Source of the DNA: Oryza sativa Japonica Group
Lineage: Eukaryota > Streptophyta > Magnoliopsida > Poales > Poaceae
Direction of reading: 5' to 3'
DNA: 64,000 nt
NCBI RefSeq assembly: GCF_034140825.1
Contig: NC_089043.1
Coordinates: 21,336,001 to 21,400,000, forward strand
The notes beneath the pieces are model-generated. The model did not search any database. It was not told the origin of the DNA and saw only the letters and a program-made list of their open reading frames with translations. Position 1 is the stretch's first letter. Each line of letters starts with the position of its first letter. This document shows, in pieces, positions 1-10,636 of the stretch. The position numbers were made by a program, and so were the translations under genes.

Positions 1-195
1 CTTCGCACCGTCTCGTGCGAGTCGTTAAAAAAAAAGCATCAGAGAAGGGGAACTGGGGGCGTCTGGGCCAGCTCAGCGCGCGTCAAGGATGGCAAGATAA
101 GCAACCCCCACGGCCCAAAACTCTTTGGGCCTCCGCACGTCATAACCTGTGCTCCAGTACAACACGGCCCAGAAAGCAACGGTTAGTCGGTTACT

Positions 196-620
196 ATCAG
201 ACTAGGAATAAGTCCACTTTGGCTCCCTTAAAAAGTAACCTGAATCTGATCCGTGACCCTCAATCGCAAAAACCGGATAGGACGACTCCCCGAACTATTC
301 AAACCAGTGCAATTTGATCCCCCTCAGTGGTTTTGGAGGGCGGTTTTGCTGACGTGGCGTTGTTGGCTTCATCCCACATGACGTTTATGTGGCATTAGAA
401 AATATTCGTAGGTCCCATATGTCATTTACTCGAAAAAAATGTGGGCCCACATGTCATCCTCTGTCTTTCTCTTCTTCCTCCTCCCTCCCTATCCCTTCTC
501 TTTCTCCCCCCTTCTCTTCACCTTCTCTCTCGTGACGTAGTGGGAGGGCAAGGGCGCCATCGCGTCGGCGGCATCGATCTGGAGGCGGTCGACGGGGAGG
601 GGCACCGCCGTCGTAGTAAT
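196..620. repeat. Mutator-like long terminal repeat fragment
   Basis: The stretch carries the phrases typical of a rice long-TIR Mutator-like family: a run about fitting calls of the type 'ccctcaatcgcaaaaaccgg', then 'accagtgcaatttgatcc', 'ggttttg' and 'gacgtggc'. These are followed by a C/T-rich tract and a GC-rich tract. The same order is seen in the intact element at 16893-18167. No matching second end was found to the right, so this looks like one end of a broken element. The left edge is uncertain, and positions 1-195 hold nothing I recognise. Confidence 0.4.
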
Positions 621-639
621 AGCATCGTTTTAAAATTTC

Positions 640-905
640 TGTAAAAGACACACTGTTTAATAGTTTGAAAAGCGTGTATGCATAATTGTCCATGCTGAGT
701 TTGGCACTTCATGTTCCCAACTCACGTCTTTTGTTTTTTGCGCGCACTTTTTTCGAACTACTAAACAGTGTGTGTTTTTTGTAAAAATTTTCTATACAAA
801 AGTTACTTTAAAAATTCATATTAATCTTTTTTTTTAAAAAAAGCTAATACTTAATTAATCATGTGCTAATAAACCACTCCGTTTTGCGTGCATGAAGGAT
901 TAGTT
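640..905. repeat. MITE-like repeat, copy 1
   Basis: An AT-rich repeat with the phrases 'gtttgaaaagcgtg', 'cttaattaatcatgtgcta' and 'ccgttttgcgtg', which I know as a high-copy rice MITE-like family. A related copy lies in the opposite orientation at 20766-21006. The ends could not be fixed and no target duplication was identified. Confidence 0.35.
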
Positions 906-1081
906 CCCATCCTACACTACCGAAGAAGTACTGACACATTGCCCCACTCACAGAACTTGTTCTGTAGTATTTTCTAATATTAAAATACCACTTATTTTAA
1001 AATGATGAAAGTACTCCATCCATCCCATAATACAAGAGATTATACAGTTTTTAACATAAATTAAGGAAGTAGCAACATATT

Positions 1082-1671
1082 TTTTTAAGATAATGGAATA
1101 AAATATTTCGGCCTTTGCTCAAACGAGTTACAGCCAATTATTACATAGTTCACACAATAACAAACTCACACAGTGAGTCTAGAACCACAGAATGAAAATT
1201 TTAAACAAGCACAAACTAATAGACACCAACAAGATAAAGATCACACAACTATTGAATTCTATTTGAGAACCTCCATCCGAAGTTGGGGAAGAGCTGCATA
1301 ATCGTTGACTCAAGTTTAGGACATGCATCATTAATTAGGCTGATATCTTCTTTACACCTTTGTAATTGGGTCCAACACCAGAGCCAATACGTTGCCCTCA
1401 AAAGTACCTGTAAATAAGATTTTGATGGTGATTTATCAAAAACCATGTCATTCCTACTAAGCCAGAGAGCCCAACATAAAGCGGATGCTCCAACAAGAAT
1501 AAGATTCTTAATTCTTTTATCAACACCAACAAGCCAATTCCCGAATATATGAGACATACTTTGTGGAGGATGTAAATCAAAAGAAATGTGTACATATCTC
1601 CAAAGAAATCTCAAAAAATGACATTCAATGAATAGATGGTAGATGGTTTCATTTTTCATAAAAAACAACAT
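1082..1671 (-). mobile_element. LINE 3' end, reverse-transcriptase zinc-binding region
   Basis: On the minus strand, 1671-1249 encodes a 140-residue stretch typical of the C-terminus of plant LINE ORF2. It has the NETIYHLFIEC zinc-finger half (ET-x2-H-x4-C), the tryptophan-rich LW segment and an LW-SRNDMVF motif. This matches the zf-RVT region. Downstream on the same strand, a 3' tail reads through 'ccattatcttaaaaaaa' at about 1096-1081, which is a typical plant LINE 3' end. The upstream polymerase and endonuclease parts are absent, so this is a 5'-truncated fossil. No clear target duplication was found. Confidence 0.7.
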
Positions 1672-1841
1672 CTTAAACTATCATTCTAATTCCTTCACCA
1701 AATTATCCTTAGTTAACACAATTGTACCATAGGAGGATAAAATAATACAAATTGTGGTAGATAGGAGGATAAAATTGTACAAGATTTGATATATGTGGAA
1801 TAAATTAGCAAAGAGTTGATAGGTGGAAGAATAAAGTAATA

Positions 1842-1925
1842 CTCTCCTTGTCCCTAAATGTAAAGGATTTAGTACTATGATACATCACATCTAACCAAAA
1901 TCTTTTATATTTATGGATGAGGGAG
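1842..1925. repeat. Short Stowaway-like MITE remnant
   Basis: Inverted ends 'ctctccttgtccctaaatgtaaaggat' and '...tatttatggatgagggag' enclose about 30 bp. This is the layout of a much shortened Stowaway-type element. The flanking TA dinucleotide is not clean on the right. Confidence 0.35.
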
Positions 1926-2020
1926 CAAAAAAATTGATGAATGGGAAAGGGATTGTGTTATCTTGGGATTCCAAATAGTAACTTATATTGCGGGACAAAT
2001 TATAGAAACAAAATTTCTTA

Positions 2021-2956
2021 GGCCATCCACAGTCGGTGTCCCTGGGTCGTCCCCCCGCTCATGCCGTCCGCCGTCCGTCCGCGCGGCGTGTCTCTAGAGG
2101 GAGGTGCGACCCTCACGCGGGGAACGCGCCCCTCTAGCTCCCCAGCTCACTTTTTCCAGAGACACTCCCTCGAGGCTACGCGTTGTGGCGACCCGGTGCC
2201 CCATCTCCTACCTTCTCTCCTGGCGTTTCCCTTTCTTGCCCCTCACCGGCGGCATGGCAACGAGAGAGAGAGAAGAGAGAGGCGACGACGACGAGGATCC
2301 GCGACGGTGACGACCAGATCCGGCCACCGCCGCGGCAGCCGGCGGCCACCAACCGGCGACGGGCTCGGCTTCCGCGACGGAGAGGATGACGATGACCCGG
2401 CGACGACTGCACCCGCCACCTCGACGGCCGCGTCCGCCCACCAGATCTGCCCGCCTCGGTGCCGGATCCGCCGCCGCCGGCGCTGGAACCACTTCTGCGA
2501 CGACGGTGGGACACGGCTGGTGGAGGCGGAGGGAAGAGGAAGGCGGCTGCTAGAGAGGGCGAGGAGGGAGGCGCGGCGGCGGCTGGGGAGGGCGAGGAGG
2601 GAAGCGGTGGCGGCGAGCGGCGGGGGAGAGAGGAGGGAGGTGGCGGCGGCAGGCTGGGAGGCGGGGGCGGCGAATGGTCGACGAGGAGGGCGAGAAGAAG
2701 AAGAAAGAAGACGTGAGAAGAGAGGGTGGAAGAAAAGAGAAGGAAAAAAGAAGAATGGGCTGGGAGGGTTATTTGGGGATTTTTCATCTGGGGTTACTTT
2801 GGGCCAAGATACCCATTGTGGGCTGTAGTATCTTCATCGGGTTGCTTCAGATTTTGAGGAGCCCATCCAGAGATACCTCCTATTGCGAGCTGAGTTTCCT
2901 ACAAGTCTCCTCAGTTAGTGAGGACACTCTAGAAGTGTCTTACATTGTGGATGCCC
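2021..2956. mobile_element. Tourist/PIF-Harbinger-like non-autonomous element with GC-rich core
   Basis: The left end reads GGCCATCCACAGTC and the reverse complement of the right end reads GGGCATCCACAATG. Both ends are flanked by TTA (2018-2020 and 2957-2959), the 3-bp target duplication expected of PIF/Harbinger elements. The 936-bp body is very GC-rich and purine-biased from about 2050 to 2740, unlike ordinary AT-rich Tourist MITEs. Open frames of up to 255 codons cross it on both strands. All are low-complexity Arg/Gly/Glu or Pro/Ser, so I do not call a protein. The core may be captured host DNA. Confidence 0.6.
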
Positions 2957-3433
2957 TTATATTATACGAACGGAGGTAGGGGTACTAGTAGAGGAGTATG
3001 AATAGGACAATTTCTCCTAATCAGCACGCTCTTCAGGACAAAAAGGAAAAGACGCAACCGTACACTGCCAAGATGCCAAGCAACTCCGTTGATCTGATCA
3101 AAATCAGATTGGATCAGAATACAAACGGCACAAAACAAAATTCGAACGAACCAACACCAGCTTCTCGCAGATCTGGATCCTCTGCATTTGCAGTCTCGCA
3201 GATACTCGCAAGCACCCTCGTAAAAACCTCACCCTCCCGTACTCACACCTCATGTGATCCCAGGTCTGCAGTTCTGCACAGCCGAACACAAGATCCAAAA
3301 CCCCCCGCACGCTTTCCAAAGCAAAGCACTCTCTCGACATCGCCCCACTCCAGGTCAACAGTCTCCACTCTCACTGGCTCGCAGTCGCACACACTCCCAC
3401 GCCTCCGCGCTCCCGACCACCGTCGCCATCATC

Positions 3434-6400
3434 ATGCCACCACCCTTGCTCCTCCTCCTCCTCCTCGCCGCCGCCGCCGCCGCCGTCGCGCCCGCGCGGT
3501 CCAAGTCGACGCTGGAGTCCTGCTCCTCTTCCACCGCCTGCCCAGCGCTGCTCTCCTACACGCTCTACGCCGACCTCAAGCTCGCCGAGCTGGCCGCGCT
3601 CTTCTCCGCCGACCCGCTCGCCATCCTCGCCGCCAACTCCATCGACTTCGCCGTCCCGGACCCCGCCGACCGCATCCTCCCCGCGGGGCTCCCGCTCCGC
3701 GTGCCCGTCCCCTGCGCCTGCTCCGACGGCATCCGCAGGGTCACCACCGTGCGCTACGTTGCGCGCCCGGGCGACACGCTCGCCTCCGTCGCCTCCTCCG
3801 TCTACGGCGGCCTCACCACCCCGGACTGGATCAGCGACTCCAACGGCATCCTCGGCGCCAAGCCCGACGCCGCCGTCGACGCCGGGACGACTCTGTTCGT
3901 GCCGCTGCACTGCGCCTGCTTCGGCGGCGTCGACAACGGCCTCCCCGCGGTGTACCTCACGTACGTCGCCGGGAAGGGGGACACCGTCGCCGCAGTCGCG
4001 CAGAGGTACCGGACCACGGCCACCGACCTCATGAGCGTCAACGACATGGCCACCCCCGAGCTCGCCGCCGGTGACATCATCGTCGTCCCGCTGCCAGGTG
4101 AGCCCTTTTCTAGCTTCAATTCATAGCTTCTTCTTGGATCTGGTAGTTTTTGGTTTTGTTGCTTTGTGCTACCGAGATGTATTGCGTGGTTCGTTGGTAA
4201 TTAGATCCATGGCCATGGGTGGTTAACCGACAAATTTGGTTGGTAATTTTACTCCATACTCAGTAAGAAGTAGCAGTAGGAGTACTATACTGACAGTAAT
4301 GTGATTAGTCTAGTGTGTCCTTGGTAATTTAGTGCAATGCAGTAACCGCACTGGCCACAAGCCTTGCTACTGCGAGCATGAGATTTACTCCGAATTCTGG
4401 ATACGGGCATGTGCAGATTTGTAGTACTAGAATGCGTCTAATCCGATCCTAAGTTGCTATATTTTGGGACGGAGGGAGTATCTAGCTTTGATATCAGAAA
4501 GGCCATGTTTAGTTCCTATGCAAAAACTTTTTATCCTGTCATATCGAATATTTAGACATATACATGGAGAATTAAATATAGATAAAAAAACTAATTACAC
4601 AGATTGCGTGTAATTGTGAGATGAATCTTTTAAGCCTAATTGCGCTATGATTTGATAATGTGGTGCTACAGTAAATATGTGCTAATGATGAATTAATTAG
4701 GCTTAATAAATTTGTCTCGCAGTTTACAGGCGGAATCTATAATTTATTTTTTTATTAGATTACGTTTAATACTTTAAGTCTATGTCCATATATCCGATGT
4801 AACACGCCAAAACTTTTCATCCTGTAACTAAACAGGGCCAAAATGCTTCAAGATTCGTGAGGTGAAACATGAGTGCCAGCAATGCAGCGCATCACTGCTT
4901 GTCTGCTCAAATTGTTTACTAGTGCCAGTTCGGATGCTCTGTTTGTGTATCTGCACGTACTGGCGCTCTCAGCTTTAAAATAAAAGGGTCCATGCATGAA
5001 ACTTTACCTTTCCACTGCTCCTTTTGATCATTTGCTGTCAATTAAGCTGACACCCAAGAAAAGGAGATGAAAAAAAAGGTGTAGCATGCAGCACGATTGC
5101 ACGACATAAATTTGACAATTAAGAATGTTCAACACAAACTTAGAGAGACTTTAATTTCACTATTGTGAGAAAGAAAGTGTTGTGTCGTTTTCTCTGTTGT
5201 GAATAGCTGAAAGGTCTTCTAGAGTTCTTAAGTGCGATCCATGTGTGATGCATTGAAAAAATTAACGATTTTCATTTGTGCACATAGATTCAGCACTGAA
5301 AAGCTGTGCTGTTTTCCTGTTTCCTAAAAGGAGGTTGGTAAACAAACTAAACACTCTGCTCTGAGTTTCTAGACCGAATTGTAGTTCCGATAATTTCTGA
5401 AGGGAAGTGGCCAAAAGTTTCAATCCCCTCCATACCCAGATGTTCTGTCAGATCACGGACAAACAGGATTCTATCATAATTAATCAGTGGCCACTACAAT
5501 AGCCAGTACCTAGCTACAGTTAGTACATGATTGGTCCATTTCGTCCTCGTCGTCACTGTTATCCCTATACCGTTTTCTGCTTCATTTATCTCACATGCAA
5601 TTAATCATGACGGAGTACCATTTTTTTTCTCTCGAACATGCAGCGTGCACATCATCATTCCCGGCGTTCACGGCGGACTACGGCCTGGCGGTGGCGAACG
5701 GGACCTACGCAGTTACTGCCAACCGGTGTGTCCAGTGCAGCTGTGGCCCAGGCAACTTGGAGTAGGCACCGATCGATTTCACCCTCCCATCTTCAATCTG
5801 CTCCAGATCTTACGCGAACCGAGAGATTTCTCTCCTGTTTCTGACGCTGCCGTTGCCCGTTGCTTTGCTTGCTTTTGCTCTGCTGTTGCAGCCTGTTCTG
5901 CGTGCCGGCGCCGCTCGCCGACTCGACGTGCTCCAGCATGCAGTGCGCCAACAGCAGCATGATGCTCGGCAACTTCACTCTCCTCATGACCAGCTCCGGC
6001 TGCAGCGTCACGTCCTGCAGCTACGGCGGATTCGTGAACGGCACAATTCTCACCACGTAATTGATCAGCTTTTTTTTTTTTGTGTGTGTGTGTGTCCCAA
6101 ATCCATCTCGCATTTTGCTATTCAGAAACCGTTGTCTCACCGTAGCGATACATTTTGTGCATCTTTCAGGTTAACCACAGCACTCAAGCCTCAATGCCCA
6201 GGTATAAAATTCGTGCTCAATTATGTCTCAGTTCACCATTTCTGCCTTGAAAAACCGAGACTTTATGCAGCTCTTGCTTTTCGTGCAGGTCCGCATCAGT
6301 ATCCTCCGCTGATTCCGCCGCCGACGTCGTCCTTCTTCGAGACGTACCTCGGCCCTTCGCCGACGCCGATGGCATCCGAAGGAGGCGTCATGGCCGGCAT

Positions 6401-6515
6401 GGCGCCGACGAGCACCCCGGCGGCGAGCTCCGGCCCTCCTCCGGCCGGCCGGCACGTCGTCGGCGACGTTCTTGGGGCGTTCGCTCTCTGCCTCGTCGGC
6501 AACCTGCTGTGGTAA
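3434..6515 (+). CDS. LYP4: LysM domain GPI-anchored receptor protein (LYP4-like)
   Basis: Five exons: 3434-4097, 5644-5761, 5892-6056, 6170-6201 and 6289-6515. All have GT/AG borders and sum to 401 residues. The ATG at 3434 opens a Leu/Ala-rich signal peptide (about residues 1-23). Two LysM domains follow at about 107-157 and 175-219, separated by the paired CxC motifs usual in plant LysM receptor proteins (C94-C96, C160-C162). A Cys-rich region comes next, and a Pro/Ser/Thr linker leads to a hydrophobic C-terminal tail fit for GPI attachment. There is no kinase domain. Known family role: plasma-membrane binding of chitin and peptidoglycan fragments in innate immunity, working with a LysM kinase partner such as CERK1. 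The length equals what I recall for rice LYP4; LYP6 is the close alternative. Intron 1 carries a MITE. Confidence 0.93.
4501..4839. mobile_element. PIF/Tourist-type MITE in LYP4 intron 1
   Basis: Terminal inverted repeats GGCCATGTTTAGTT and AACTAAACAGGGCC bound a 339-bp AT-rich element. Its interior phrases ('gatgaatcttttaagcctaa', 'gctacagtaaa', 'ttaattaggcttaataaa', 'gtctcgcagtttacaggcgg') recur at 18948-19288. The flanks show an AAA at both ends, compatible with a 3-bp target duplication. Confidence 0.75.
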
Positions 6516-6797
6516 CAGAGCGGCTCTCGCCGTTGATGCTACATAATTTTGTACAGAAGCTGTGGCCGGCTGTGTTTTTGTCGGGCAGCGTCGGGTTGTG
6601 CCCAATTTTTGTTGCGTTCATTCGATTTGTCTGCCACTCACTCCTGTGGAATGGCAAACACAATTACAGAAGCGCAGATCTCTCCAGCGCGGCTGTAATG
6701 GTCCTGAATTCCTGATGCTATTGAGAATGTGAGTACCGAGTAGTGTGCTTTTTATCGACGCTTTTTACTGTACCTTCTACTACTGATATGCTTTTTA
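6516..6797 (+). other. LYP4 3' untranslated and spacer region
   Basis: This follows the LYP4 stop. It is transcribed-looking, mixed-composition sequence with no open frame of note, and it ends at the Tourist element. Confidence 0.4.
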
Positions 6798-7060
6798 GGG
6801 CACCCACAATGGTTATTTATAAACTCTCTACAGGAGATTCATATCAGCATATTTTTCTACTTGGAAGATATTAAATAAAGAGAGAGAGCAAAACTGTTTA
6901 CTAACTTAGAGATAGTCTATAGAGAAAAACGAGGCAATACATGAGAGAGCTATAGATACCCATGTAGACATACTATTGAGGTGATTTACTATTAATCTAG
7001 TCTATTGCTGAGATGTACATGTTTTATAGAGAGCACCTTACTTTACTATTACGGGTGCTC
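6798..7060. mobile_element. Tourist-like MITE
   Basis: The left end GGGCACCCACAATGG pairs with a right end whose reverse complement is GAGCACCCGTAATAG. TTA flanks both sides (6795-6797 and 7061-7063). The interior is AT-rich and has no coding potential. It lies about 280 bp past the LYP4 stop. Confidence 0.75.
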
Positions 7061-7236
7061 TTATATGCGTTTCCCCAACGCTAATCATCAATCAATAACT
7101 CTCCTAACCCCACTGTTTTTCTCATTTTTTTAAATTCTTTTTAGGCTATCTTATATTGTTTTACACGTCGCTGCTAATCCCTCTTGCTCCTTGCGCGTAA
7201 GGGGGCAACCGCCCATAAGCGGTGCGCTGGTTGATC

Positions 7237-7913
7237 AAAATTTGGGGAAATTTTTTTAAAAGTAATATGATTTTAATGGAAAATCGCAAAACTATAGGTC
7301 AGTTAGTCGAAATCGCAAGTTTAGCACTCTATCGAACAACCGTGGTTCGACAAGGTACCTATCGAACAACCACAGTTCGATAGGGTACCTGTCGAACTGC
7401 GGTAGTTCAACAGGTGATTAAAAAAATTAAAAAAAGAGAAAAAACCGTGGTTCGACAAGGTACCTATCGAACAACCACAGTTCGATAGGGTACCTGTCGA
7501 ACTGCGGTAGTTCAACAGGTGATTAAAAAAATTAAAAAAAGAGAAAAATCACTGTTGCACACTGTTCACAGTACCCTATCGAACTAAGGCAGTTCGATAT
7601 GTGACTGCGAGCACTGTAGCATCACTGTAGCGCGCTGTTCACGCAACCCTATCGAACTTTGGCTGTTCGATATGTCCCTGCCTAGCATTGTAGTGATACT
7701 GTTCATGTAATTTTTTATTTGTTTTTGGACCACCTACCCTGTCGAACTGACGCAGTTCGACATGTACCTGTCGAACTGTGGTTGTTCGATAGGTATCCCT
7801 GTCGAACCGCGGTTGTTCGACAGGGTGCTAAACTTGCGATTTCGCCTAACTGACATATAGTTTTGCGATTTTTCATTAAAATCATATTGCTTTTAAAAAA
7901 AATTCAAATTTGG
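7237..7913. repeat. Inverted-repeat element filled with TCGAAC-N7-GTTCGA units
   Basis: The ends are inverted copies of about 85 bp: 7237-7326 reads through 'aatatgattttaatgg', 'aaatcgcaaaactata' and 'atcgcaagtttagca', and 7827-7913 is its near-exact reverse complement. Between them lie ten complete near-palindromes made of TCGAAC, seven variable bases and GTTCGA (GTTCAA in two). They start at 7332, 7362, 7392, 7467, 7497, 7579, 7652, 7742, 7771 and 7802, and a half copy lies at about 7450. Flanking letters extend the palindrome as CTAT..ATAG or CTGT..ACAG. The terminal layout suggests a DNA transposon, but the family is not known to me and no target duplication was found. Confidence 0.6.
7338..7547. 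repeat. 105-bp tandem duplication inside the TCGAAC element
   Basis: 7338-7442 and 7443-7547 are near-identical 105-bp units. Each begins at 'aaccgtggttcga', spans two complete palindromes and ends in an A-rich 'gattaaaaaaattaaaaa' tract. The junction cuts one palindrome in half. Confidence 0.85.
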
Positions 7914-8676
7914 GCGCTGTGGTGGTGTGCATGCGTGCCGGTTACGTGGTGAAGGGGCTGCTGGCTAGATTGGATAAGGAGGGGAGGAGGGTGGAGGGGA
8001 GGGTGAAGGCAGTTTTGGAGGCGGCTCCGCCGGGAGGGGGGATGGCGGTGGCGGCGGCGGCCAGATGCGGAGCTCCGACGCGCGCCCGCCGCTCCAGACC
8101 TCGAGAGTTGCGGCGGCAGAGGTTGGATCCGCCGCCGCCGAACTCTGGAGCGGCGACGGCTTGCGGATCCGCCATCCCCGACCTCGGAAGCGGCAGGCGG
8201 TGGCGTTGGGAGTTAGCGGCAACGGTGGTCCTCGGATCCGGCGGCGCCACCCTCGGGAGAGCTGGCTCCACTGCCGTCGGGAATGGCTACGGATGCGGCG
8301 ATGGGGACATCGGCGACTGCGGCCTGCTCGCGGATCCCGCCGCCTCTCCTCCCTCTCTCCTTCGTCTTCTTCGACCCCAGCGGCCGAAGGTCACGGGTCA
8401 GCGGATCCGTCAGCCGTTGATCCGGCCGCTGGCAACGACGACGACGACGGGAGCGGTGGCTGCGGCTGCGGCGAACTCCCGCCCTTGTCGTTGAATGCGC
8501 AGGCGGCGGGCAGCGACAGTCATCGGTGGTGAGCCGGGCGCCGACCAGGCTGGTAGCGGGGAGCAGGGGGTGGCGACTTAATGTCTGTATACTTGTTTCT
8601 ATTTGTTCCTTCCCTTTGCATTATTATGATCTTTATTTCCATGATATTAATAGCTTAATTTCTGATGTATATGCAG
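7914..8676 (+). other. GC-rich segment fused upstream of the transporter remnant
   Basis: 7914-8570 is GC-rich and holds overlapping open frames of low-complexity Ala/Gly/Arg/Pro protein on both strands, with repeated 'ggatccgcc' words. None resembles the N-terminal half of a sugar transporter. At about 8580 the composition falls sharply to AT-rich intron-like DNA. The segment may serve as a new 5' end for the truncated gene, but I see no supported coding exon in it. Confidence 0.4.
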
Positions 8677-10198
8677 TTGCACTGATTGGAGGGTCCCTTT
8701 TCTTTCTGCAACAGTTTGCTGGCATAAATGGCGTTCTGTACTTCTCATCATTAACATTCCATGATGTTGGTATTACCAGTGGTATCTTGGCAAGCTTATA
8801 TGTTGGAATAACTAATTTTGCAGGTTTGTTAAACTTGTTTTATAATGCTCTACTTTGCGGTAACTATTCATAAGCTCATGGACCAAATTTCAGGGGCAAT
8901 TGTTGCTTCAATTTTGATGGATAAGCAAGGTCGAAAGAAACTCTTGACAGGAAGCTATCTTGGAATGGTATATATTGCTTCTACCGATGCTTTTCAGGAA
9001 GTTTTAATATAATATTTTATAGTTGAGTAAATTCTGCATTGTTTTTCTTGTTTCGGAGGAGTTATGGCAAGTGTAAGCTATGATGAGTATATAATTTTTT
9101 ATAGCATGATTACTGTTCTGGAAATATTGTTGTGATCTGCTGTAGTCCTTAAACAAAACCTGATGCAACTTTTCTACTTTTTGCAGGCACTTGCAATGTT
9201 CCTAATAGTATATGCTATTAGCTTCCCCCTTGATGAAGGAGTTAGCCATGGCCTGTCAATTACTGGAACTCTGTTGTATGTACTTCTGCATTACTTTCTT
9301 TTTCATATTCTTCATTCCACTTGCTATGATACAATGTTCCCTGGTAAAGTACTTGTAATTAGTATTTGAAAGAATTTTACTTGTTGAACATGATAGCTGT
9401 TTTTTTACAGAGGTTACTACAAAGGGTGTCCCTTTTTTGGAACCTTTGCTTTGAGGTCTATTTATGATTGCTGTGAATCAAAATCCTTGCTTGGAATATG
9501 GAAAATTCACGTGTTTAATTTCTCAGTTTGCCATTTACCTTGCATTGCTGATGGATAATTTAAGCCATTCACCTTTGCATTGCTGATGGACAATTTTAAG
9601 GATCCTTTTCTAGCATATTTATACTCTACTTCATGATCTGGCAACTGATCAGGTCTCACACATTTTGTGTTTATGGAACAGTTAATACTAACCGATTTTT
9701 TTTATCTCACTTATTTATTCATCTTTACATTTCCAGGTACATATTTACATTCGCCATTGGAGCCGGACCAGTTACAGGAATCATCATACCAGAGCTGAGT
9801 GGTGCTCGGACACGCTCGAAAGTTATGGGCTTCAGCTTCACTGTACATTGGGTATGCACTTTCCAACTGTATAAAATCGCCTTGTAACTCTCCTTGTGTA
9901 GTGTGTAGTTTGTATGTACTCTACATTGCCGCTTCAAGTCAAGATATGCAGTTTATTAGTCCTGTCTAATTCAATACTTATGGATTGGGTTGTTCATCAG
10001 ATATGCAATTTTCTGGTGGGACTGTATTTCCTGGAGCTTGTGAAGAAGTTAGGCGTTGGAGCCGTCTATGCAGGTTTTGGTGGAGTATCCTTCTTGTCAG
10101 CACTTTTCGCCTACAATTTCATTGTCGAGACGAAAGGACGTTCTCTTGAGGAAATCGAAATGTCTCTGAGCCCTGCTGCCCCTGGCAAGCGAGAGTGA
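8677..10198 (+). pseudogene. 3'-half copy of a plastidic glucose transporter-like gene
   Basis: Five exons with intact GT/AG borders (8677-8823, 8894-8967, 9187-9275, 9737-9851, 10001-10198) give about 207 residues in one continuous frame. They match the second half of an MFS hexose transporter of the plastidic glucose transporter group (closest in memory to Arabidopsis At1g05030). Visible motifs: LQQFAGING, the MDKQGRKK loop, AGPVTGIIIPE and the C-terminal ETKGRSLEEIE signature. These correspond to about transmembrane segments 7-12. The first six segments are missing, and no upstream exon encodes them. The remaining frame has no stops or shifts, so truncation is either recent or the fragment is still expressed as a chimera. 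Transport by this piece alone is unlikely. Confidence 0.75.
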
Positions 10199-10580
10199 GA
10201 CACATTCTTTCATTCACTTACGCAGATGGATCAAGCATTCAACCACTCCAAGGAGTTTTTTATCCATGGGGTACTGGAATTCCAGATTGTTGTTCTAATG
10301 ATCCAACCTGCTTGTCAGTGCATATAGTGGTTATGTTATGTAGAAGTAGTAGCCATCCAGCAGATCCATGTTGTCACCTTACTTGTGTAGTTATATAACC
10401 ATGTATATAATGGATCACATTACTGAAGAACACACACCTCAGGCTGTTAATAGGGCAAGCAGATGAAGTAACCATGCAAATAAAGAGTAGAGGAATTGCC
10501 ATTGTTTTATGCCTTTCCACATTTTGTGCTTTAATTATATCTGCCTTGTTCCAAATTTGTTTTGGTGACAGTTTAAGCCT

Positions 10581-10636
10581 CTTTTGAGTGGTGGGCCGGT
10601 TTGAAAATCTTTTGAGTGGTGAGCCGGTTTGAAAAT
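10581..10636. repeat. 28-bp tandem duplication
   Basis: Two adjacent units start 'cttttgagtggtg' and end 'ccggtttgaaaat'. They differ at one base (ggg versus gag). Confidence 0.8.

Noticed and set aside
2061-2828. 255-codon frame in the Tourist/PIF-type element
   Set aside because: The composition is Arg/Gly/Glu repeats with no motif, and opposing frames are equally open.
2998-4074. 358-codon Arg/His-rich open frame on the + strand
   Set aside because: It overlaps exon 1 of the LysM gene in another frame and is a product of GC-rich codon third positions.
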